In this document: one piece after another, positions 48,301 to 60,300 of the stretch
How positions within the stretch are numbered: the stretch's first letter is position 1
How the letters are laid out: each line of letters starts with the position of its first letter
From: Mesostigma viride
Lineage: Eukaryota; Streptophyta; Mesostigmatophyceae; Mesostigmatales; Mesostigmataceae
Direction: 5' to 3'
Assembly: GCA_009746045.1 (NCBI GenBank)
Contig: RPFO01000080.1
Location: 299,366-363,365 of the forward strand
DNA: 64,000 nucleotides
Made by a program: the position numbers and the translations under genes
Notes under the pieces: generated by a model
Told to the model about the DNA's origin: nothing
Database searches by the model: none
The model's input: only the letters and a program-made list of their open reading frames with translations

Positions 48301-51300
48301 AGGATGGCCCCAGCGACGTCCTTGCTGTGCCACCTGTCACACCCCTGCGCACCGTGGCCGACGACAGCAGCGCCACCAGAGTTGCACCCTCCACCGCCGC
48401 CACCAGCACGGCCCCCGCGTCGGCGCGCTGTGCATGCAGGAGCGCGAACAGGAGGAAGGAGAAAGTGATGGCGACCAGAACATCTCTCCAGGCCAGTGCG
48501 CACACGTGCGCCAGCTCTAACGAATCGGCGCGACCAGGAGCCATCTGCAGTGCGTTCCGCGCCAACTCTACGGAATCTGCACGGCTGTGCGCAATTTCCT
48601 GGGAGTCTCCACGCCTTTGAGCCATCCTCTGGTTCGACTTGTCCCAAGAACGTGCCATCGCCCCTGACATGGCACACATGTGCGTATGCACCTTGCCTGT
48701 CTTGTTTGTCCGCGCGTCGCCTTTTCCTTGGCTAGAACCCCCCTCGTCACGGGATTTGCAACAACCACCCTTCTCATAGTATTCCAACACCGACCGTTTG
48801 CCACGTCCGTCAGATCGGCGATCTCTGCCCTTCTCCTGCCGCCGCCGCGACTGTCGCATCTCAAAGAATCGCGCCAGCGGGAGCGTCGTTGCGGCGAGAA
48901 CCGCACTGGTGACGAGGATGGCGTACACAAGCCGGACGAGGGAGGGTGGTGGTGGGGAGGGAACTGAAGAAGATGCGAGCGAGGCTACCTCCAGTGTCGT
49001 GTCAAGAGCACGACGCACACTGTGCCATGCGGCCAGATAGGCCAGCATTAACGTGGCAGCGGCGCTGGAGAACCAGGGTACACTGTAAGGCACAGTCTCC
49101 CTGTCCTCCCCTCTCGGGTTACCGTCTAAAAGGATATCAGATGTCCTGGGTGCCATCTCGCTGCCAGTGGTGGCAAGAAATTCCCTAATAACTGCCGTGG
49201 CATTCCTCACACCATCCATACTCTCGCGTCCGAGAGAGTCGCGAGTATCCCTAGCGCCGTGATCATGCCTGCTGGCCAGCCCCCCCGAAGGCCCCCCTAC
49301 CTTGGTGAATCCAAAAAGCGGGATTCGCAAGCCCCCGCTGCTGCTGACATCGTGCGCCACACTCCAGCCGTGGATGACCATCACCAGCGCCCCCGCTCCC
49401 ACCAGCAGCACCGCAAGGAGCCATCGGGTCCCAACCAGCCACCTGGCGCCACCCCATTGGTAGACCTCCTTCACTTTCATGGCCACGCCCCCCCCGCCTC
49501 TCCGCCCCCCCATTCCTCTGCCAGCTGTCGGGATCAGGTGGCAGTGTCCATGGTCACCCGTAGGACAATGATGGCTATGGTCATCAGGAACACCGTGGTC
49601 ACCGCCACCATTATCGTTATCATCGAAAGCAGTGCCACAATCTGTCTTCCACAAGCTGGCCACTGACATCCGCAGACCCAACACATTTCTCCTCGTAACA
49701 ACCACCGAAGCTTGGGCTCCGCCTTCCGTTCGGGGAAGCTTGAGCTCCTCCTTTCGCCTAATGGCAGAGGTGGAGTGAGAAAGCTTCTCTTGCCTCTCCT
49801 TGCCACTCATCACGGCGGCCACCAGCACACCAACGCAGACCAGCGAAACCGATGCCAGCTGTAACACCCCGGTGGCCAGCACGGACCAGGGGGCCGGCAG
49901 GCCCATGAGCCCCTTGTGGATGTCGCCCAAGTGCGCGTTGTTGATGCCACTATGGTTCCAGGCACGCAGCAGGCGGCTGCAGGCCATGGCCAGCAGGAGC
50001 GGCGCCCATCGGTGAAAAAACACGGCATGACGTGCAAAAATATGGCACTCATTCCGTCCATTGACTGCTGGGGAAATTTCGTCGGCAGTAGGGGAGCACT
50101 GTTTCCAAATATAGCCCAGCTTCCGAGGATCCTCTGCAGGGTGGAGGATTGGCGGGTGCTCGCTCGTCACAATATCATCTTTACCTTGTGAGCATTCCAA
50201 TTCACCTCTTCTTCGCCTTTCCAGCCCTGACTGGCCTTCCCTTTTCCACTCTGCTCTTTCCCCTTCCCCTTCTTCTGCCATTGCCCATTCCTTCCCTCTT
50301 CTCCCTTTCCCTTCCCTTTCCCCTTTCCCTTTCCCTTCCCCGTGCCCCCTCTTTCCCGACCCCTCCATCAGAATAGCACGCACAAACAGACCACCACCCC
50401 TTGAGACATGCGGCCGGCTTTCTCCCCTCGAGAGAGTTGCCCGAATCTCCCCCCCGGTGGAAACTGAAGCTTGGTCGCCTCCGCTGGCGGCCATCGGTCT
50501 TCTGCCTGTGACCAAGTTTCGCCTCTCTTCCCTTGCCCCTCCCCCCCCGTCCCTTGCCCCTCTCCCCCTGTCCCTTGCCCCTCCCCCCCCGTCCCTTGCC
50601 CCTCTCCCCCCCTCACTTGCCCCTCTCCCCCTGTCCCTTGCCCCTCCCCCCCCGTCCCTTGCCCCTCCCCCCCCGTCCCTTGCCCCTCCCCCCCGTCCCT
50701 TGCCCCTCCCCCCCGTCCCTTGCCCCTCCCCCCCGTCCCTTGCCCCTCCCCCCCGTCCCTTGCCCCTCCCCCCCGTCCCTTGCCCCTCCCCCCCAAGCAG
50801 CAGCCCCCCCCCGACGAGACCGTAGGCAGTCATCTGGAAGAACCGGCGAGTCTCCTGCTCCTCCTCCACAAACGAGCTCGAGGCCAGGACCAACACCGAC
50901 AGCGCTGCCATGACCAGCAAAGGGATGGCCAGGATACTGCTGGTGCCCGCACAGGGCCCAAGTCCAGAAACCATGCCTGCCTCTGCACATGTTTGTACCC
51001 CAAGCTCCTTGCTGGCATCTGCACAAGGCCTCACAACCTCAGCGCCAGTGCTGGCGTCTGTACAAGGCTGTACTACAGGATTCTCGCTCCCTGCTTCACA
51101 CGGCCTCATGCCAAGGGGACCCGTGGCGTCTGCGCATGAGCTCAGCCTACGAACATTGCTGGTACCCGGGGGCAACACCCGGTGACCTGTGCACAACGAC
51201 CTTGTCCTGAGAGTGTTGCTGGCACCTGGGCAGAGCCCTGTGCCCCACATGCCACTGGAGGTGGTTTGATTGGAGGGGCAGGTCCCTTTGAGGATGTGGC

Positions 51301-54300
51301 CCTCATGTGCGTCCGCCTGGTTGGCGCGGAGAATGGCCACTGCCATCCGGCACATCAGCGCAGCAGCCGTGACGAGTGCCAGCAGGCCGGCCCAGAGAGA
51401 CAAGACATCCTGCAGGTTGAGATGAATGCAGGTCGGGTGGATGGATCTGCATTCATGTTAGGCTGGATGCTTCGGCTGCCATGTTTGGATGAATGGATCC
51501 AAGTTGCGTGAGCAAGAGCACAAATAAAATTTCATTCCTCCCTTGGTCAACGACGCGCATAAGCAACGAGGCAACGAGGCAGTGAGGCAAAGGGGCAGTC
51601 AGGTTTGCATTGTGCCCCCTTAAAGATGAACAGGGGTTAAATGACGCCACATCCACCCAGGGGTTGAACTTGCTAGCGATGATCTCTCCCGTCCTGCCCT
51701 CTGTGGCACTTCTCATGCCACCACCACCTCTGGCATCCGGAACAAACACCCTTCAAGCTTTATCTATCATTCTTGCGCAGCCATGATATAAAATATACTC
51801 TTTAGAAGAAAAGGAGCGCAAGAAATAGCATTATAATTGATCTGTCTCACATATGGGTAATGCAAAGAAAAGGGCGACCTTTATCGAACCTAATATCTAA
51901 GCAGTCGAATAATTGAAAAGAAAATATACTAGTACTAGTACTAGTACTAGTACTAGTACTAGTACTAGTACTACTTCTACTGTATTTGTAAATCTATACA
52001 TTGTACTTATGTATTTATGTATTGTTAATACATATGTACTTCTTTCCACTGAGAACACCCCACTTGAAATACCGCGCCAAGGGGATTGGCGGTAGCGTGC
52101 ACTTCTACCACGATTAGAACGAAGAGATACTGCCACATGGGTTGGCAATAAGAATGATCCAATACTACTAATGGGTTGGCAATAAGAATGATCCAATACT
52201 GCTAATGGGTTGGCAATAAGAATGATCCAATACTGCTTATGGGTTGGCAATAAGAATGATCCAAAACTACTAATGGGTTGGCAATGAGAATGATCAAATA
52301 CTACTAATGGGTAGGCAATGAGAATGATCCAATACTACTAATGGGTTGGCAATAAGAATGATCCAATACTACTAATGGGTTGGCAATGAGAATGATCCAA
52401 TACTAGTATAGAATCACACTATCTGGTACTATTATAACACTTAAGTATAGAATCACACTATCTGGTACTATTATAACACTTAAGTATAGAATCACACTAT
52501 CTGGTACTATTATAACACTTAAGTATAGAATCACACTATCTGGTACTATTATAACACTTAAGTATGGAATCACACTATCTGGTACTATTATAACACTTAA
52601 GTATGGAATCACACTATCTGGTACTATTATAACACTTAAGTATAGAATCACACTATCTGGTACTATTATAACACTTAAGTATGGCAACAATAGGCCGCAC
52701 TCCCAACGGTCACAGCTGGCAGACATACCCCTCCCGAGTGGTTGCGCTGCCCCCCCGTGAGGTACGAGGACGCCTCCTTCATGAAACGCTCGTGCCGCGA
52801 CACGCATTCCTCGTGGCTCAGGGATGCCTCAAAAGGCAATGCTGGAGTCGAAGCAGTAGGCGCAGCAGCTGGTGGCGGCGTAGAAGCAGTCGAGGCAGTA
52901 GCTGATGGCGGAGTAGAAGCAGTTGAAGCTGCTGGTGTAGTAGGGACAGCTGCCGCGTGAGGAGCCGCTGCTATGGTAAGAGCAGCTGGTGTGGGGGCAG
53001 TTGTTTCAGGGACAGCCAACGCCGCAGAAGGGATTGACGCGGAAGGCGGTACGGGGTCATTTGACCCCTCGGTACCCATCGTGTCATGGGGACAAGAGGC
53101 CGCTGCCCCCACTTGTGCAGATGGTTCCTTGGTCAAACGGATCCCTGGGCCCAAGCATCGCCTCGTGTCCCTGTACAGTGCCAGAAGCAACTGCTCATGG
53201 GAGAGGCTCGTGCGGCCCGTGTCGGCGCTTAGTGCTCCGGCATCATGCCCATCGCCCTCGTCTTCGCCCCTACGTCTGTTGCAGCCGTGTTGACTGTCCT
53301 TGCCTCCATCGCCGCCATGTTTATCATCACCAATGGAAGAGAGACGCGGTCTATCGCCCTCTTCCTTGTGCTCACACTTGTCTTCCTTGTGCTCATGCTT
53401 ATGGTCGCCTCCTCGGTCCTTCTTACAGTCGCCATGTCCCTCATCCATGTGGCTGTAACCCAATGTGGATACCAGTCGCCGTAACAGATGGCCGCTACCC
53501 TCGTGCAGGCTTGCCAGCACCTGGGCCGCTGCGTATTCGCCACGTGGCGCCCGTACACATAAAGACGAGGTACGGTGGTAAGGCATGGTAAGGCACGGTG
53601 GGGCGAGGTTCGCAGGTAAAGGCGGGAGGATGCGCTTGAAGGCGTGCAGGAAACAGTGTGCGCAGGAGCATTCGCGAAGGAATCAAGAGGTCTATCTAAT
53701 ACAATGTAACAGGTAATTGATACTAGGTAAGAAACCAAGAGGGGTAGTGTGCGTATTACTATGGGCTTCATGGGCTCCGAAATAGGAGCGATCCGAGGTG
53801 GAAGTAAACTCAAGTGCCTTTGACGGCTTTGCCAGGCCACCCCTAATGGGTGGCTTCCAAGAATGCAGAACGAAAGAAGATCGTTGGGGGACGAAGCCGT
53901 CTCTGTTACGGTGGCAGAGAGTCTGCGACGGTGTATGGAGAAGAAGCACTACAGACCGTTAAGGCCCAGACGCCACGACAGGCCCAAACTGACCGCTGCA
54001 GGTACTATGAAAGAGGCGTAGTACGAGATTATGAAAGAAGATATGAGATTATGAAAGAAGATATGAGATTATGAAAGAAGATATGAGATTATGAAAGAAG
54101 ATATGAGATTATGAAAGAAGATATGAGATTATGAAAGAAGATATGAGACAATAAAAGAAGAGACTCACGTGGAAAGCGTTCGAGAGCCGGGGCCAACACC
54201 ACTCCTGCGCTGCTGAGGGGGATGGGCAGGCCCAACAGCACCGCAAGCGTGGATGCAATGTCGACCTGATGCAGGACATACCACCCAGGGTGGACCACCA

Positions 54301-57300
54301 GGGTGTAGGCATATCAGGTCATTATGGGATCCCCCAGTGGAGGTGAAACCATGGACAAGGCAGTGACCGTGGGACAGTAAGACTGTGGACAAGAAAATCA
54401 AGGTGGAACACATGAGTGGATGTGCCCAGATTGACAAGATTGCTCGTGGAATATTACACGTGCATTAGAATGGAAGCACATGGTGGGTGGCATGTTTGAT
54501 AATGAGTCAAAACTCCTTACTAGGAAAACATTCAAACGAGGTACAAGTAGAAACAAAGGAAGAAAATGCTTTGGAGAAGGTCTGGTCGTTTGGAAAGATG
54601 ATTTAGATGAATGTCGGATGATGCTGGGCGGATCATTCAATGGCACACCTGGGCCTGGCGATCTGTGACAACAGACATGACAACTCTGCCATGCGACAAC
54701 AGACATGGCAACTGTGCCATGTGACAACAGACATGGCAACTGTGCCATGTCACAACAGACATGACAACTGTGCCATGCGACACCTGGGAAAATATTTGTA
54801 AGGCCCAGAAACTAGTACAAGCAAACTTTGGTCCATAAGGTGTGCTGCACAAACAGACACTGAGCGGCAACCAGGAATATTCTCGCCCCCCCCCCCCCCC
54901 CCCCCCCCCCCCCACCCGCCACCACCACCAGTAAAGCAGTCCAGCTTCCCACCATGCGCGGTAAATGACAGCGAAACCCGATGAACAAATGCATGGAAAC
55001 GCGCCAACAGTGCCATGCGTGTGATGATGGCGCGCCCACGGTGGCATGCGGAGAAAGGGGCGCGGTGGCATGAGTGAGGAGAGGGATGGCGGTGGCATGA
55101 GAGAGGGGAGGGATGGCGGTGGCATGAGAGAGGGGAGGGATGGCGGTGGCATGAGAGAGGGGAGGGAGCGCCCACGGTGGCATGCGACGTGGGACACGCT
55201 CCCCACACGATTCCACCCACACCAGAGAGGGAAGGGATGGGACGCGCGCGCCAACGGTGCCATGCGTGCGGTGACAGATGGTGGTATGGCAACTTGTGAC
55301 AAAAGACGTCGCAAGCATGGTACTACTGGCATGGAGGCATCTCCGGAGGCCGGCCGGCTGCCAGCGCGCACCTGGGATGCCAAATGACGTATCATTAGGA
55401 GCTATCGCTTATCATTAAGAGACATGGAAGATCATTCAGAGGTAATTAGGAGCTATCGCTTATCATTAAGAGACATGGAAGATCATTCAGAGGTAATTAG
55501 GAGCTATCGCTTATCATTAAGAGACATGGAAGATCATTCAGAGGTAATTAGGAGCTATCGCTTATCATTAAGAGACATGGAAGATCATTCAGAGGTAATT
55601 AGGAGCTATCGCTTATCATTAAGAGACATGGAAGATCATTCAGAGGTATACACACGCCCCGCGGGCTAGCTTGGGAGAACACCATTCCTGTCTGCACGCA
55701 CCTGGGACGCCTTGGCAAAGGGCCTCCTGCATGCTTGAAGCGGCGTTTGTTGACGGCAACCAGAATCGCATTGCTGGCCTTTCCCGTCTGCTCGTTTCAC
55801 GGGAGTATGTCTAGAATCGCCCGTCGGAGGAGAGCTTGTTTCTTCGGGCGCCTCCGTTGTCATCTTCCTCGCGTGCAGACTGCCAGAATTACCCCGCGTC
55901 TCCGCCCCGTTGACGAGATCACATTCAAAACCATCCACAACCTTGTCATGGCCAGCGGCATGGTGCAGGCCGGCACGGCTGTCCGGACCAGCAGGGCCGC
56001 GGTCGTGCGCACCGGCTCCGTTGCGAACAGCTCCGCGACTAGGATTGTGCAGTTCTACACCGCCGTCGTCCAGCATTATTAATTCTAAAGCGGCGTTGGA
56101 CCTTGTCGCCTGGGCCTCCATCCCAATGGACGAATCCGCCCCCACGTCCGCCCCACCCTGTGATTCCACACCCTGGCGTGTCTCATCCAGGTCATCAAGT
56201 GGAGCCATGGCTGCGAGGTGGCAGTTGGTCTCCGCCCCCACATCACGCGGTTCATGGCTACCGCCCGCCCCTCCAACCCCCTGTATTCCCTGCTGAGGAT
56301 CGTATTGGTGAGGGTCGACCATTCGCTGCTCGTGGATATGGCTGCCGCTGCAGGCACCGCTGGCGCCGTGGCTGGCCCCCATGTCGCGGGCGACCCAGCC
56401 AGGTAGGATCTCGTCGCGGTGGTACGATGGGACGGTGACGTCTGCTGGGATAAAGATGGTGATGGCACCGGTCTCTTCGGGCGTGGCCCCTCCATGGCTA
56501 CCGGCATCCGTCATGCCGTGGTCACTCAGCACCAGCTGCGGGATGGGCCAAGTCCAACAAACAACCATCAATGAATTAATGAATAATTAATTGATTAATT
56601 AATGAACTAGTTAATTAATTAATCAATTAATTAAGTAATTAATTAATCAATTAACTAGCACGTACACTGCATCACGTGGGGGACCAATAAATAAACCTTC
56701 AACCCAACAAACGACCATATAAATGCACAAACACAGAAATGACAACACAATGGACACCCACACAACAGACATCGAGACACACGCACACGCACTCGGGTAA
56801 CTCAAGCACTACTACAGCTTCGCAAGGGTCGCGACAGTGTTGCAGCGATGGAGTGGGTTGTCCAAACGCAGGTAGAAAAATCCAAACACATGAGCGCACA
56901 CAGAACAACAAGCAGCACCAGCAGGGGAATTTCCTCACCAGCTGGGAAAATATTTCTCAGGCCCAGAAACTAGTACAAGCAAACTTTGGTCCATAAGGTG
57001 TGCTGCACAAACAGACACTGAGTGGCAAGCAGGAATATTCTCGCCCCCTCCCCCCCCCCCCCCCCCCCCACCGCCACCACCACCAGTAAAGCAGTCCAGC
57101 TTCCCACCATGTGCGGTAAATGACAGCGAAACCCGATGAACAAATGCATGGGAACGCGCAAAAGCCTATTCAGAAACAACGACACGACTTTGGCATGGGA
57201 TCACCCTGTGCCCCGGCCGAATCAGGAAAAGGTCAGCCACACAAAATTGCACACCGAAATACAGTTCAAATAAGGAAGAAGAAATGAATAAGGTGAATGA

Positions 57301-60300
57301 ATGAATCAAGAAATGTATGGACGAATAAATAAGATGTATCATGTAACCATGAAGCAGTCGCGGGCTCTAATCAATAGATGCATTATACTATAATTCATGG
57401 CAAGAGAATGTCACAAGAAAGCTCCTGTGCACAAGCCTCCGATTGCCCATGACCTTCATCGCCCAGCATTAGTGGCACATCTGATTATAGACAAAATGTA
57501 ACAGTCTATTCAACTCATACAAAGAAATGCATGTTAAATAATAGGATCCCTGCTTGCCCTGTTGAGCAGATCCCATTGGAGTTTTCTAATACTTCCATAA
57601 GACATAAGTAGCGTCTAAACCCACGCATTGTCCATGGTGACGCACCCAGTCATCAGCGATATCAAGGCAAAGGAGTCCCGCGCACCGTGGCCGATCCGCT
57701 CGGAGCCAGGATGCTGATGGGACAAGCAAGCTACTCCGCCTACCAACACCGTTAGCCTGCACGCCTTACCATATACTACCATCAAGCTACTACCAAATAA
57801 TACCATATAATGCCATATGGTACCATATAGTGACATAGAGTTTGCGCAGTGCCTCACCAGCACCAGTGGATGTGTGCCGTAGCCTCATCGGCAACGAACC
57901 GCGCTACGCACGATACCAGCAATAAACACTGCATCTCACCTTGCGAACCATGAACAACATACGTCACCAACCTTGCAGTAAAACCACGTGCCCAGCCTTA
58001 CCATCCTTGAGCACACGACGGGCCATACCAGCCATAAGACCACGCACGGAGCGCCCAACCAGCAATATGCCTTACTATGGTAAAGTGCCTTACCAGCAGT
58101 GAGCGCGTGCCCCTGGCCTTATCCCTGGCCCTCAACCGCGCGTGCACGTCCTCAATCACCGCGTCCATCTCACGCAACTTGGGGCGCATCAGCGGGCTGG
58201 TGACAGGGTTGGCAGCGTAAGTGTCGGTAATCACAAGGGAGGACAGTGGGAGTGTGCCAGTGAGGAAGAGTGCATGATAAGAAGCCATTATTTGGCGCAG
58301 CAGCGGCTGTGGCGGCATCCGGTGTTGAAAGATGTGCAAGTAGCAGAGTGCACAGCACAAGGAGGCAGCGGGCACAGCAACGTGGGACGCAACAGCGCGG
58401 TTGGCAGCATATGGGCACGGCGCACGCGATGAGCAATGAATGGCAAAAGGGATGTCGGGCAGAGCAGCGGGCGGGCGAGGACGAACACAACGTTGCAAGT
58501 GGGCACCTGCTTACATGGGAAGCAGCCACAGGAAAGGAAGTGGGCAGCAATGAATGGGAAGCGGCGGGCGGTTGAGGAACATCCATGAACACTGCGACGC
58601 TGAGTATCCCAAACACGATGCATGGCGCACATGAGATCGACATCGTCGTTCGTTCCCCACGCAGACAAACACATTTCATGACGGAGGTTCGGAGCAGGGT
58701 CAGGGGACATGTCCCGCATCAAGGGGGAGAACTGCCCCTTCGAAACTAACCACTCACTCATCCTTTCCCAGGAAAGAATCTCCCTCTCCTCCCCGCCCCC
58801 CCCCCACGAAGCATCCACCGACGTGAAGGCAGCATGTAAATCCCAATGTATGCGCACCCAGTATCCCGATAAACACTAGCTTACCTTGTATCGATAAACA
58901 CCACAGCATAATGATGGTGGTAGTGAGCGTTTGTCCATCCGGCAAAGTCGGCCGTTGGTGTCCAAAGGAGCGTTATGCTTGAGCAAGGAGGCAGAAGGCA
59001 TTCCATGCTTATCGAGAAGCGATAAATACAATTTAGAAAAAATATATGCACATATAAATATACTTTCACGTAACCAGAAGCAGGGACATTGACAGTTCAA
59101 GAACACCCACCAGGCACGCTACGAAACAACATAAAAAGCAAAGCAATGAAAGAGCATCCACCTGGGTCGACCGCCGGAGTGCAATGGCAGCAAGTATACG
59201 CAATTTAGCAACCCAGCCATGACAGAAAAACTATTCATGAGCACCCACCTGGATGACCGTGTGTAAAGGCGGCACATGTACAGGCAACCAAGCAACCCGT
59301 GCATAATGAACGAATTAGGGGCAATAGTCTAGAACAGCCAATAGGTCAACAGCGGATTCACAACGGCGGTGATTACAAGAACTGAGCCTACCCGCATATG
59401 CCACACTACAGAAAAAAAGAATTTAATTGAACAACCACCCACCTGGCACGGCCGCCGATGTGACCCACGTGGTCCAAGCCGAGGAAGTGAAGGATCTGGG
59501 GATGCCAGCACGGGGTTGGAGTAGCAGGTGAGGGCAAGAAAGGAGCGGCGCGGTCAGCGGTTTGGCAGGTAGCAGCAGAGATGGGAAACTGGGGAAGTTT
59601 AACTTCAGACTAACCACGATACATGGTAGTTCAAGGGTCTTTGCATGTCGTAGAAGAGATGAGCGTTTGAAGTGGACAACTGTTACGACAAAAGGCCAAA
59701 GACACCGCATTTGGATTTGGTGCGCATGAAATGGATATGACACTTTCAGCGCAGGCATCCACACCACCCCCCATGGGCAAGTTTTTAGCAGAGTTTGACA
59801 CTTGATTAGGGTGCGTGCAAGGACTTGCACATGATTTGATAGCTGTAATGAACTAGGAGTTCGGTTATGACACGCGGGAAAGAGCTCGTGGTCACGAACA
59901 AGAGACAAAGGACGAAAAACCCTTACAATGAACAAGAGACAAAGCCACAAAGGACGAGAAATCCTTACAACGAATAAGAGACAAAGGACGAGTGATCCTT
60001 ACAAACTAGTTATTTCAAGAAATCGGAAATAAACTGGAAGCCAAGGGTGGGATAGGTTATCCTCCTGGACGATCACGGGGCGCAGGTGGAGTGATGAAGC
60101 AGAGACAGACACGGACAGTAGCACTTCGTACCAGCGCGTCCCACTCCGTCCCTGGGTCCATCTCCCTGGGTATCTCCCGCGTGACGTTGCGGTCCACCTC
60201 CACCGTGTCCCGTACCTGGTCGTGGGGGAGAGAAGAAAGGGCGAGGGAAAAAGAAGGGAGGAGAGAAAAAGAAGAAGAACTTCTTATAGGAGAAGAACCC

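Noticed and set aside
48210-48620. Plus-strand frames over 48200-51200, several Pro-rich
   Set aside because: Antisense of the long PIG-G membrane exon; low-complexity C-rich repeats keep them open.
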